Shown here piece after piece: positions 10,739-21,115 of a stretch of 64,000 bases of DNA (position 1 is its first letter; the number at the start of each line of letters is the position of its first letter). The notes under the pieces are model-generated. The model worked only from the letters and a program-made list of their open reading frames with translations. It ran no database searches and was not told the DNA's origin. The position numbers and the translations under genes are program-made. Source of the DNA: Christensenellaceae bacterium (GTDB lineage Bacteria > Bacillota > Clostridia > Christensenellales > DTU072); NCBI GenBank assembly GCA_031259085.1, contig JAIRMA010000041.1, positions 65,116 through 129,115 of the forward strand, read 5' to 3'.

Positions 10739-11143
10739 CTAAACTGCAATTTCTAGAATGAAATATACACCTAATAGGATGATTCCAGCAATAAAAGCTC
10801 CTAAAAAACCTGCACCAAATGATATCCTGCCTATTCTTTTATAATCAATATCAACATTTAAATAAGATGAATGCAATTCTTTCTTTGAGCCCTTTTTTAT
10901 TCTTAAATCGTTCTCAGCAATGATCTTGCCTTTGGGGAGGGTAGTTAAACAATAATCATCATCCTTGTGATATCGTAGTGTAATGCACTCGGTCACAGCT
11001 AATTCTTTAATAATTTCATCAAGTTCGTTAGCTTTTAAATCTGGAATTGCATCAAAAAAATCAGAGCTTTCTATTACTGCAGACTCACCATCCTTTGAAA
11101 TGTTTGATATTACAGAAAGAACCTCCAATGTGCGTTTATTCAT
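10739..11143 (-). CDS. Small protein with C-terminal TM segment, similar layout to its neighbour
   Basis: 134 aa; soluble N-terminal region then ISFGAGFLGAFIAGIILLGVYFILEIAV; 13 nt upstream of the previous gene. Confidence 0.55.
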   Translation of the reverse strand: MNKRTLEVLSVISNISKDGESAVIESSDFFDAIPDLKANELDEIIKELAVTECITLRYHKDDDYCLTTLPKGKIIAENDLRIKKGSKKELHSSYLNVDIDYKRIGRISFGAGFLGAFIAGIILLGVYFILEIAV

Positions 11144-11641
11144 GATTTATATGCTCCTAAAGATTTTTTAGGTTAATTATTGCGTTAATAATCAATTCAT
11201 GTTAATTTTAACATAGTTTACAGGAAATATCAATTTTATTATCTTTATCTTATCAAACTCATTTTTGCTTTGAGAGGAATAACATGTGCATGCAAATTTT
11301 AGCATCATAATTTACTGCAGTTTCCAAATCAATAATCACTATGTATAAAGCCAATCGAAATGCGTAGGTTTTAAAAAAAATACTTCTCAATAGATGATAA
11401 TACTTTTGCTACACGCTATCTAGCAAGTTTTTGATTTGCCCTCATATGATATTGTTAATTCTATTTATCTAGAAATCACTCCAGTAGTAAATCTAACTAG
11501 TATTCAAGCTGTAATTCCTTGTCTGCCTCTTGACATCAGAATAAGTAACTGTTGTTTTTGCATCAGTTTGCAATATGGTGCATGCTATAAAAGAAGTTGA
11601 AAATTACTTAAATACCAATTTCGTTGCACTAGTAGCTGTCG

Positions 11642-11794
11642 CTTCTTTAATGTATAGTCTAACTCCTTTTCTTTATATTTGATTTTTATGCTAAGTTCCC
11701 CTACACTTGTCTTATCAAAACCAGTTAATATACCTGATGATACTGTTATAATCTCTCTACTATCCTCTGAGTATAAGCTTTGATTTTCGAATCT
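11642..11794 (-). pseudogene. Relic of a bacterial Ig-like (Big_3-type) domain
   Basis: Minus-strand translation RFENQSLYSEDSREIITVSSGILTGFDKTSVGELSIKIKYKEKELDYTLK resembles the 'ytdGtt..itvtsdmvsGFDtskvGtqtvtvtYggk...' consensus; preceded in frame by TAG. Confidence 0.5.
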
Positions 11795-12312
11795 CTAGAA
11801 ATAAATCATCTATCTCAAATGATTTTGAAACCCTAACCTAATTTCAATTTTATTTACTGTTTAGCGTCTTCACATGCTAATTAAGACTGCTGTTAACGGT
11901 GCATAATACGAATGAAACTGATAAAATATTTTTGAATTTTTCACTGATTAACTCCTCTTGCAAATTATAATTTGAAGGTACATGTTTATAATGCAACGTT
12001 ACATGCTTTTTTGATTTTCAATTGTTTTTTGAGCATCCACCGTTTTCTTTTATTAGAGGTTGTTATCCTTTCTTTACTTTTAAAATCCGTGCTTTTCTTA
12101 GTGCATATTTTACATTTTAATTTATTTGTTAAGTGAGTCATTTTTTATTATAATCTTTAGTGTCTTTAAATGCTACTTGTTAGGTATTTCCTTATGACTT
12201 TCATATGGTATTATATTTAACAAGGCTAAATTGTCCCTACTTAGTGTTATAGTTTGATTTACAATCATCACTCTATAGTTGTGACTGTCACTTGATTAAA
12301 AAAAAGGATATT

Positions 12313-15183
12313 ATGAACACTCAAAATCCAGATTCGAATTATCAGAAAATTAAAACGCAAAATGAAAACATAATTATTCGAGGTGCTCGAGAGAACAATC
12401 TTAAGAATATATCTCTCTCATTGCCAAGAAACAATTTAATAGTCTTTACAGGCCTTAGTGGTAGTGGTAAGTCATCGCTCGCATTTGATACAATTTTTGC
12501 AGAGGGACAAAGGCGATATATAGAGAGCTTATCAAGTTATGCACGACAATTTTTAGGGCAGATGGAAAAGCCCGATGTGGATGGCATCGAAGGATTAAGC
12601 CCCGCAATAGCAATTGATCAAAAAACATCAAGTAAAAACCCACGAAGTACTGTCGGCACTGTAACCGAAATCTATGATTATTTACGATTGCTTTATGCTA
12701 GAATAGGGGTTCCACATTGCCCAAACTGCGGTAGGGAAATCAAGGGTATAACTGTTGATCAAATAATCGACAAAATAATGGCATATCCTATTGGAGCAAA
12801 GCTAATGATTATGGCTCCTGTCGTTCGTGGGAGAAAAGGTGAATATACTAAACAACTCGAAGGTTATAGAAAAAGTGGCTATGTTCGTGTCTTTATTGAT
12901 GGTATTACGTATGAATTAGATGAGGACATTAAACTTGACAAGAATATCAAACATAATATTAGTGTAGTCATTGATAGAATTATAATAAAAGAAGGATTAA
13001 ACAGACGTCTAACAGACAGCATCGAAATTGCGCTTAAACTCGCTGATGGACTTGTATTATTAGATATAAATGGGACAGAAGAGTTATGTTCAACACAATA
13101 TTCCTGCCCTGAATGTGATATTTCTATGCCCGAATTAGAACCTAGAATGTTCTCTTTTAATAATCCATATGGTGCCTGTGAAAATTGTACAGGCCTTGGG
13201 TTTAGAAACGAAATTGACCCTGACCGCATTTTAAAATACCCAGAAAAATCATTAAGAGAAGGAGCTATTAGAGCAACTGGATGGATGCTAGGGGATATGG
13301 GATCAGCTTTACAATCACAATTTATTGCACTGAGCAAAAGATATGATTTTTCTTTAGATACACCGTATAAAGATTTGCCTAATGACATTAAAAACTTGGT
13401 ATTATATGGTAATAACGGTGAAAAATTAACAATGGAATGGAATTCTGCCAATATGCGTGGTACATATAATACCGCATATGAAGGGATTGTTAACACGTTA
13501 CAAAGGAGATATTCATCTACCGAATCTGATGCGGTTAAAAAAGATATTGAACGTTACATGACTAGTAAACCTTGTGAGGTTTGTAAAGGAAAACGTCTTA
13601 AAAAAACGGCATTAGCTGTTACAATAGGTGATAAAAATATATCGGAAATTTGTGATTTTCCTGTGGTTGATGCCCGTTGTTTTTTTGAAAATCTTTTACT
13701 TAATAGTCGTGATTCAATAGTAGCAAAACCTATACTCAAAGAAATTCATGAACGGCTAAAGTTTTTAATAGACGTTGGTCTGGGATATTTAACTCTCTCT
13801 AGATCAAGCGCGACTTTAAGTGGGGGGGAGTCACAACGTATACGTCTTGCAACACAAATAGGTAGTGGTTTGACTGGCGTATTGTATATTCTTGATGAAC
13901 CTAGCATAGGGTTGCATCAACGTGATAATCAAAAATTACTAGCCACTTTATTAAAGCTACGCGATTTAGGAAACACCTTGATAGTTGTTGAACATGATGA
14001 GGAAACAATACGATCAGCAGATCACATCGTTGACATCGGTCCGGGTGCTGGCATTAATGGCGGTCAATTAGTAGCAGAAGGCACAGTAGCCGATATAGAA
14101 AATAATACATCATCGATTACGGGAGATTTTCTTGCAGGAAGACGAAAAATAGCACTCCCAACAAACCGACGCAAAGGAAACGGAGGGTTCATCGAAATTT
14201 CAGGTGCTCGCCATAACAATTTAAAATCAATATTTGTTGCAATTCCTTTAGGTGTTCTAACAGTCGTAACAGGAGTTTCAGGTAGTGGCAAATCCTCGTT
14301 AGTTAACGGGGTCTTATATAATCATTTATCACATTTATTAAGCGATGGATTCCACCATTACGATAATTTTGATTCTATATCTGGCATTGGGGAAATTGAA
14401 AAAGTAATAGATATTGATCAAAGTCCAATAGGCAGAACTCCACGCTCAAATCCAGCAACATATACTGGACTTTTTTCTCCTATACGTGATTTATTTGCAT
14501 CTACGCCTGACTCTAAAGCTCGAGGCTATGGAGCTGGTCGTTTTAGTTTTAATGTCCATGGTGGCAGGTGCGAGAATTGCTCAGGTGATGGTATTATTAA
14601 AATCGAAATGCATTTCTTGCCAGATGTTTATGTTCCTTGTGAAGTTTGCCGTGGTAAAAGGTATAATAGAGAAACTCTTGAAGTCAAATATAAGGGTAGA
14701 TCTATATATGATGTTCTAGAAATGACAGTAAAAGAAGCATGCTCTTTCTTCGAAAAATTTCCTAATATATATAATAAATTGAAGTGTTTAGATGATGTAG
14801 GATTAGGGTACATTAAGTTAGGTCAACCATCTACTACATTAAGTGGTGGAGAAGCGCAACGTATTAAACTAGCAACTGAGTTGTCAAAGAGGGATATGGG
14901 GAGAACCTTATATATATTGGACGAGCCTACTACTGGGCTTCACTCTGCTGACGTCGAAAAACTGATTATAATGTTACAAAGGTTAACGGCAAGTGGCAGT
15001 ACTGTAATTGTCATAGAACATAATTTAGATGTCATTAAGGTTGCTGATTATATTATTGATTTAGGCCCTGAGGGCGGCGAAGATGGCGGTCAAGTCATAG
15101 CGACAGGCACACCAGAAGAAATAGCAAAAAATCCCAATAGCTACACTGGGATCTACTTGAAAAATTGCCTATCCTCTAATTGA
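12313..15183 (+). CDS. uvrA: Excinuclease ABC subunit A
   Basis: IIRGARENNLKNISLSLPRNNLIVFTGLSGSGKSSLAFDTIFAEGQRRYIESLSSYARQFLGQM; ORF track starts at TTG 12292, but ATG 12313 has a better-placed RBS (AAAGGATATT). Confidence 0.97.
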   Translation: MNTQNPDSNYQKIKTQNENIIIRGARENNLKNISLSLPRNNLIVFTGLSGSGKSSLAFDTIFAEGQRRYIESLSSYARQFLGQMEKPDVDGIEGLSPAIAIDQKTSSKNPRSTVGTVTEIYDYLRLLYARIGVPHCPNCGREIKGITVDQIIDKIMAYPIGAKLMIMAPVVRGRKGEYTKQLEGYRKSGYVRVFIDGITYELDEDIKLDKNIKHNISVVIDRIIIKEGLNRRLTDSIEIALKLADGLVLLDINGTEELCSTQYSCPECDISMPELEPRMFSFNNPYGACENCTGLGFRNEIDPDRILKYPEKSLREGAIRATGWMLGDMGSALQSQFIALSKRYDFSLDTPYKDLPNDIKNLVLYGNNGEKLTMEWNSANMRGTYNTAYEGIVNTLQRRYSSTESDAVKKDIERYMTSKPCEVCKGKRLKKTALAVTIGDKNISEICDFPVVDARCFFENLLLNSRDSIVAKPILKEIHERLKFLIDVGLGYLTLSRSSATLSGGESQRIRLATQIGSGLTGVLYILDEPSIGLHQRDNQKLLATLLKLRDLGNTLIVVEHDEETIRSADHIVDIGPGAGINGGQLVAEGTVADIENNTSSITGDFLAGRRKIALPTNRRKGNGGFIEISGARHNNLKSIFVAIPLGVLTVVTGVSGSGKSSLVNGVLYNHLSHLLSDGFHHYDNFDSISGIGEIEKVIDIDQSPIGRTPRSNPATYTGLFSPIRDLFASTPDSKARGYGAGRFSFNVHGGRCENCSGDGIIKIEMHFLPDVYVPCEVCRGKRYNRETLEVKYKGRSIYDVLEMTVKEACSFFEKFPNIYNKLKCLDDVGLGYIKLGQPSTTLSGGEAQRIKLATELSKRDMGRTLYILDEPTTGLHSADVEKLIIMLQRLTASGSTVIVIEHNLDVIKVADYIIDLGPEGGEDGGQVIATGTPEEIAKNPNSYTGIYLKNCLSSN

Positions 15184-15211
15184 TTTGTAGAATAAAAACT
15201 ATCATACAGCC

Positions 15212-16627
15212 TTAAGCCTCGTTGAGTTTTAATAGATGATCCTTTGCCATCTTTATTTGTTTACTTACCTCGCTTGTAGCAGTGCCCCCAAAAGACGTTC
15301 GTTTATTTAAACAATTATTCATGTCTATTGCCTCATAAATCGACTCATCAAAATGTGGTGAAAATTCTCTGTATTTATCTAGGTTAAGCGTTTCTAAAGT
15401 GAGGTTGTTTTCAATGCAATGTTTAACAATATTCCCTGCTATAGTATAAGCTGTGCGAAATGGCACGCCCTTTTGGCTTGTTAAATAATCTGCACAATCC
15501 GTAGCATTTATGAATCCCTCATTCGCTGTTTTTAACATTACATTGGAATTCACAGATAAAGTCTTTATCATTGGTGTAAAAACAGACAAACAATCAATTA
15601 ATGTATCTATGCTATCTAGTAATAATTCTTTGTCCTCTTGCATGTCTTTATTGTAAGCTAATGGTAGCCCCTTCATAACAGTCAATATTGCCATTAAATT
15701 CCCATAAACTCGCCCCGTTTTCCCTCTGGTAAGTTCTGCTATATCTGGATTTTTTTTCTGTGGCATTATACTTGACCCAGTAGAGAATTTATTGCTCAGT
15801 TTAATAAAACCAAATTCTGTGGTGGACCATAACACTAACTCTTCTGAAAATCTCGACAAATGCATAATCAGAATTGCACAATTAGATATTATCTCAATCA
15901 CAAAATCTCTGTCTGACACACTATCTATGCTATTACGACTAACTTCTAAAAACCCAAGGATAGATGCAGAATATTCACGATCAATTGGGTAACTCGTGCC
16001 AGCGAGTGCAGCTGCACCCAGTGGAGATACCAATACACGCTTTGTTACGTCAACAAAACGATCATAATCGCGTATAAACATTTCATAATATGCCATTAAG
16101 TGATGTGCAAACGAAACAGGTTGTGCGCGCTGTAAATGAGTATATCCTGGCAGAATATCATCTATATGCATTTCAGCTTTTTCGACAATGATACAAAGCA
16201 ACTCTCTGATTTTTATTTTTAAATCATCAATTGCTTTTTTTGCATATAGCCTCAGATCTGTTATTGTTTGGTCATTTCTACTTCGTCCTGTGTGGAGCAT
16301 TTTACCCAAAGTTGGCAGACGTTCTGACAATACGTTCTCTATAAAAGAGTGAATGTCCTCGAATGATTCATCTATTACTAAAGCGCCAGAGTTTAACTCA
16401 GAATAAATTTTTTGTAGCTCTGTTGTTATTTTGTCACAATCTTTCGGATCCAAAACATTGGTTTTTTTTAACATTGAAACATGTGCTAATGACCCAGTAA
16501 TATCCTCACGCCACAGCCGCTTATCTATCCCTATGGATGCATTAAATTTATCTGCTATCGGCTCGAGCTTTGCATCAGTAAACCCTTCCCAAATTTTATT
16601 AGATTTTCTCACATTAAACCTCAGCAA
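15212..16627 (-). CDS. argH: Argininosuccinate lyase
   Basis: GSSIMPQKKNPDIAELTRGKTGRVYG signature. Confidence 0.97.
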   Translation of the reverse strand: MLRFNVRKSNKIWEGFTDAKLEPIADKFNASIGIDKRLWREDITGSLAHVSMLKKTNVLDPKDCDKITTELQKIYSELNSGALVIDESFEDIHSFIENVLSERLPTLGKMLHTGRSRNDQTITDLRLYAKKAIDDLKIKIRELLCIIVEKAEMHIDDILPGYTHLQRAQPVSFAHHLMAYYEMFIRDYDRFVDVTKRVLVSPLGAAALAGTSYPIDREYSASILGFLEVSRNSIDSVSDRDFVIEIISNCAILIMHLSRFSEELVLWSTTEFGFIKLSNKFSTGSSIMPQKKNPDIAELTRGKTGRVYGNLMAILTVMKGLPLAYNKDMQEDKELLLDSIDTLIDCLSVFTPMIKTLSVNSNVMLKTANEGFINATDCADYLTSQKGVPFRTAYTIAGNIVKHCIENNLTLETLNLDKYREFSPHFDESIYEAIDMNNCLNKRTSFGGTATSEVSKQIKMAKDHLLKLNEA

Positions 16628-16667
16628 TGGTGTGCACTTGTTCCGTATTCAATAAAATCTTGTACAT

Positions 16668-17897
16668 TTATTCTTTGCGTTTAAGGGATTCTTTCATCAA
16701 CGCGTGAGCCTTAATTGGTAATCCGAATAAATTAATAAAACCTTCTGCATCACTTTGATTATATGAGCTATCAGCTGAAAAAGTGGCAAATTCTTCATTA
16801 TATAGTGAATATGGAGATGTGATTCCGGCGTTTATAATATTTCCTTTATACAACTTGAGTTTAACGCTGCCTGTCACATTTTGTTGTGTCGTTGTAACAA
16901 ATGCAGATAATGCTTCTCTCAATGGAGTAAACCACTTTCCGTTATATACAAGTTCAGCAAACTGTTCAGCAACAATTCTCTTATAATGAGAAACATCTTT
17001 GTCTAAGCACAACATCTCAAGAAGCTCATGTGCTTTATATAGAATACTACCTGCTGGATTTTCATAAACCCCACGCGATTTCATTCCAACTAATCGGTTT
17101 TCAACGAGATCATCAAGACCAACACCATGCTTCCCGCCTATTCTGTTTAATTCTTCTATTAATTGAACAGAGTTATATTTTTTCCCGTTTAATGCCACAG
17201 GTATTCCCTTCTTGAAGTCGATTTGTATGTATTCTGCCGTATCTGGAGCTACCTCTGGATAAGTTCCAATCTCTAAAAAACCTTTCTTGTAGTATTGTGG
17301 TTCATTAGCAGGATCTTCTAAATCCATCCCCTCATGTGACAAATGCCAAAGATTTTTGTCTTTTGAATAATTTGTTTCTCGAGTTATTTTTAGCGGGATG
17401 TTATGCGCAATTGCATAATCAATTTCTTCCTCTCTGGACTTTATATCCCATATCCGCCATGGTGCAATTATCTTTAAATTGGGCGCAAATGCTTTTATTG
17501 TTAATTCAAATCGCACCTGATCATTTCCTTTGCCTGTACAACCATGACAAATCGCATCTGCCCCTTCTTTTATAGCAATTTCAACTAATCGTTTAGCAAT
17601 AACAGGTCTTGCAAAAGCGGTTCCTAACAGATAATTCCCCTCATACTTCGCTCCAGCTTGTAATGTTGGAAATACAAAATCATCTACAAATTCTCTTTTT
17701 AAATCCTCGATGTAGATCTTATCTGCACCCGTGTCTATTGCCTTCTGTTCGAGCCCATCTAGTTCAGTTGTTTGCCCTACATCACAAGAAACAGCAATGA
17801 CACTAACATTGGGATATCGGTCTTTTAGCCATGGAATAATTATAGAAGTATCTAAGCCACCAGAATAAGCTAAGACTATTTTTTTTATTTCATTCAT
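16668..17897 (-). CDS. argG: Argininosuccinate synthase
   Basis: [36 protein letters not shown]. Confidence 0.97.
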   Translation of the reverse strand: MNEIKKIVLAYSGGLDTSIIIPWLKDRYPNVSVIAVSCDVGQTTELDGLEQKAIDTGADKIYIEDLKREFVDDFVFPTLQAGAKYEGNYLLGTAFARPVIAKRLVEIAIKEGADAICHGCTGKGNDQVRFELTIKAFAPNLKIIAPWRIWDIKSREEEIDYAIAHNIPLKITRETNYSKDKNLWHLSHEGMDLEDPANEPQYYKKGFLEIGTYPEVAPDTAEYIQIDFKKGIPVALNGKKYNSVQLIEELNRIGGKHGVGLDDLVENRLVGMKSRGVYENPAGSILYKAHELLEMLCLDKDVSHYKRIVAEQFAELVYNGKWFTPLREALSAFVTTTQQNVTGSVKLKLYKGNIINAGITSPYSLYNEEFATFSADSSYNQSDAEGFINLFGLPIKAHALMKESLKRKE

Positions 17898-18580
17898 ATA
17901 TTATCTCCTTGATGATTGTTAGTAATTACTATTAATTATATATTATCAGTAATATATGTCAAGTGATTTCACATATTCGAGTTAATTATTAATTAATGGA
18001 AAACTACGAATTCATGTTTTAATCACTATTTTCTCTTCACTTTGATATGTAATCCTATGGTGTTATTATATTGGCCTTTAGCTTCTTTGTCAAATCTTTG
18101 GTTTAAGTTTTCATTATCATTATGAAATGATTCGCCTTGTTTTATCGTATCAAGGATTTTAAGGAATAATACATACATAACTTATATTCAAATAATCTAT
18201 GCTAAACTCAAAAGATAACCACCCTGATGTACAATATATAAGCTAATCAAACTTAAGTACAAAATACTAACTATCAGAAAACAAATTTTATATTTTATAT
18301 CATTGCGAGTTGAAAATGAGAATCTATTTGCTATTATTTAGTCTACTATTATCTCTGTTTTAACTGATCTATTCTAAATATTATTCTTTCACATATAATA
18401 GATTATGGTAAAATGCATGTCATGATAAATGCCTTAGCAATATACATCTGACACTTATCAGTGGTTTGATGGGCTCCATATTTGCAATGTGTCGAATTTT
18501 AGTATCATCCGTATTGCAAGGATAGAGTTAAAGCTAGAGATGCATATATAAATTCAAACTCCGAATCTAACAAAAATTAT

Positions 18581-19525
18581 TTGTTAGTCTTGAAAAATTT
18601 CTTAATAGGTGCTATAATTCTTGATATAATAAAGCGTGCTTTTGAAGAATCTGTTAAGGGCGGCATATTAACTAAAACCCACGTTGAGTCTCGGCTATTT
18701 TCTTTTTATGCTGGCGGAGGCACCTTAGATTTAGCCGTTTTTCCTAATTCTTTAGCACAACTAATTAACGTAGCTAATATAATTAAAAAAAACTCTGTAG
18801 AATTTTTGATTATAGGAGCTTGTAGTAATACTCTTATTAGGGATAGTGGTTATTCTGGTATTTCTCTAATGACTAAATTTCTAAATGATATTTGCATTTC
18901 AGAAAATTTCTTAACAGCTTTATCAGGAACACGCTTGCAAACGGTAATATCTGAGGCAAGGCGCAATGGGCTTAGTGGCATTGAAGACCTTGCAGGAATC
19001 CCAGCATCGATCGGTGGGGCTGTAGTCATGAACTCTGGCGCATGTGGCACAGAGATCTGTCAACTTGTTGAGAAAATAAGTTTTCTTGATTTGTCAGATT
19101 TGCAAATTAAAGAAGTTTTGTCATCTGATGTTCCTTTCGAATATCGTAGTTCAAATGCATTCTTTAATGATAAAATTATAACCTCTGTTATGTTTAAACT
19201 TAAATCTGAGAACCAGGCTAAAATATCTGACAGAATAAACTCTGCTCTTGCTCGTCGAAGGAATACTCAACCATCAGAACCTTCATTAGGTTGCGTATTC
19301 AAAAAAATTAATGGGTTTAGTGCTGGGTGTTATGTAGAAGCCGCGGGGCTTAAGGGCACTAGAATTGGTGGGGCCGAAATAAGTGTTAAGCATGCAAATT
19401 TTATAATTAACACAGGTAATGGTACTGCCTCTGACTATATAGCGCTCGTTGAAATAGCAGAAAATTTAGTACAATCAAAATTTAACATTACTCTAAATCG
19501 CGAGATTTTAATAAAAGGTGATTGA
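18581..19525 (+). CDS. murB: UDP-N-acetylenolpyruvoylglucosamine reductase
   Basis: LAGIPASIGGAVVMNSGACG; EPSLGCVFKK; start codon uncertain (TTG 18581 or 18590). Confidence 0.92.
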   Translation: MLVLKNFLIGAIILDIIKRAFEESVKGGILTKTHVESRLFSFYAGGGTLDLAVFPNSLAQLINVANIIKKNSVEFLIIGACSNTLIRDSGYSGISLMTKFLNDICISENFLTALSGTRLQTVISEARRNGLSGIEDLAGIPASIGGAVVMNSGACGTEICQLVEKISFLDLSDLQIKEVLSSDVPFEYRSSNAFFNDKIITSVMFKLKSENQAKISDRINSALARRRNTQPSEPSLGCVFKKINGFSAGCYVEAAGLKGTRIGGAEISVKHANFIINTGNGTASDYIALVEIAENLVQSKFNITLNREILIKGD

Positions 19526-19722
19526 TCTGTAAAATATAAGCTCACGTTTTATAAATGAATACTAACGATTAATACTTGATATTATACAGATAATTTTATA
19601 TAATATTACGTGTATAGTGCATTCTTTATTTACAATGTACATGAGTAAGATTATACTCCTATATGACTAAAAATTACCATGTTTACCAGGCATGCTTAAT
19701 TTGTTTATAAATAGGATGGTTT

Positions 19723-20676
19723 ATGAGCATTGCTACAATAATTAAAAATGAAATATTGGATGATCGCTTAAAAGGAAATTGTTGTAAGAAAGCATTTCTA
19801 TCTGCTGTCATGCGTGGCGCTGGAAATCTCAAATTAACAAAGCATGGTCTTGGAATTATTATTCAGCATTCTAATCAACTATTAGTAGAGAAATGTGCAG
19901 GATTCATAATTTCATTAACAGGTTCTTCTCCTGACATTACACAAAAAACAAAACACCAAGGTTTAGGTGACCGTTGTGTTTTTGAGTTAAGCTTAGATGA
20001 GAACTCATCTGAAAATCTTTTAAGTGACATTGGTATAACGTGTGGTACTCTGTCATTAACTGATTATCTGCCTCTAGATTTGCTAAAAACTGATTGTTGT
20101 AAAAAGGCCTATCTCCAAGGCTTATTTGTTTCTGCAGGCTCCTTGACAATAGCGGATGATAATGGCACTTCAAAATCATCTGGATATCTTCTAGAGATTA
20201 TATTAGTAGACGATGCAATATCTAATGCAATACTATCATTAATGAATGATCTTGGACTACATCTAAAACATAGAACAAAGAGAAGACATTCAATAATTTA
20301 TAGTAAGAGCTCTCAAATTATTAGTGATTTTTTTGCGTTTATAGGTGCTGGTAGTGGATACTTTGCACTCCAAGACGTGATAATATCAAGGAATTGCAAA
20401 AACAACATCACTCGAAAAGTAAATTGGGAGATGGCAAACTTGGATAGATCAATGGCCGCATCACAAAAGCAATTAAAAGCTATAATGCTAATTGATTCCA
20501 AAATAGGGATTCGAAATCTTGATGCCGCTCTACGCGATGTTGCGTTTGCACGGATAGAAAATCCTTCAGCAACCGCTACGGAGTTATTGAGTAGGATTAA
20601 AAATCAACCAACTATGAGTGCTCTGCATCATCGCATGCGAAAACTCATTGAAATGGCGGATGAATTTAATAATTGA
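19723..20676 (+). CDS. whiA: DNA-binding protein WhiA
   Basis: 317 aa; N-terminal KGNCCKKAFLSAVMRGAGNL and C-terminal HTH SALHHRMRKLIEMA. Confidence 0.93.
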   Translation: MSIATIIKNEILDDRLKGNCCKKAFLSAVMRGAGNLKLTKHGLGIIIQHSNQLLVEKCAGFIISLTGSSPDITQKTKHQGLGDRCVFELSLDENSSENLLSDIGITCGTLSLTDYLPLDLLKTDCCKKAYLQGLFVSAGSLTIADDNGTSKSSGYLLEIILVDDAISNAILSLMNDLGLHLKHRTKRRHSIIYSKSSQIISDFFAFIGAGSGYFALQDVIISRNCKNNITRKVNWEMANLDRSMAASQKQLKAIMLIDSKIGIRNLDAALRDVAFARIENPSATATELLSRIKNQPTMSALHHRMRKLIEMADEFNN

Positions 20677-20719
20677 TTTATATAGCTCAAAAATACACAT
20701 GTAAAGGTGGTGCAATAAT

Positions 20720-20962
20720 ATGTATAAAGAAAAATTAATTACAAAAGTTGAAGGACTAAAATCTGAGCATTGCGCATTAATTGCGCATGCTGCTAGTAGA
20801 TTTAAAAGTGACATTTCCATTATAAAAGGAAACAAAAAGGTCAATGCTAAAAGCATAATGGGTCTTTTGAGCTTAAATATTAAAAACAAAGATCTTGTGT
20901 TTATTAATATCAGTGGCGACGACGAAGTAATTGCAATGGATGAAATACTGGGGCTATTATAA
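20720..20962 (+). CDS. HPr-family protein (Crh-like; lacks the catalytic His, retains the Ser46-type site)
   Basis: GLKSEHCALIAHAASRFKSDI aligns with GLHARPAAL..AA.FKSDI; KKVNAKSIMGLLSL retained; directly downstream of whiA, as crh is in Bacillus. Confidence 0.85.
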   Translation: MYKEKLITKVEGLKSEHCALIAHAASRFKSDISIIKGNKKVNAKSIMGLLSLNIKNKDLVFINISGDDEVIAMDEILGLL

Positions 20963-21115
20963 TAATTTATCTAACTAGCTGAAAACTATTATATAAAAGA
21001 CTTTCTTTTAGTTTTTTAAAAATTTTTTAGTTGACAACACTTAATAATAATGTCACAATAAATGCTCCATGATTTCTCTTTAGATATCTAGGCAAAATAA
21101 TATAGGAGTGATCAA

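Noticed and set aside
17898-18580. Possible ArgR box / T-box upstream of argG
   Set aside because: AT-rich with short palindromic bits, but no T-box specifier or antiterminator motif; cannot support a regulatory call by eye
20584-20889. 101-aa antisense ORF across whiA/crh
   Set aside because: Antisense to two well-supported genes
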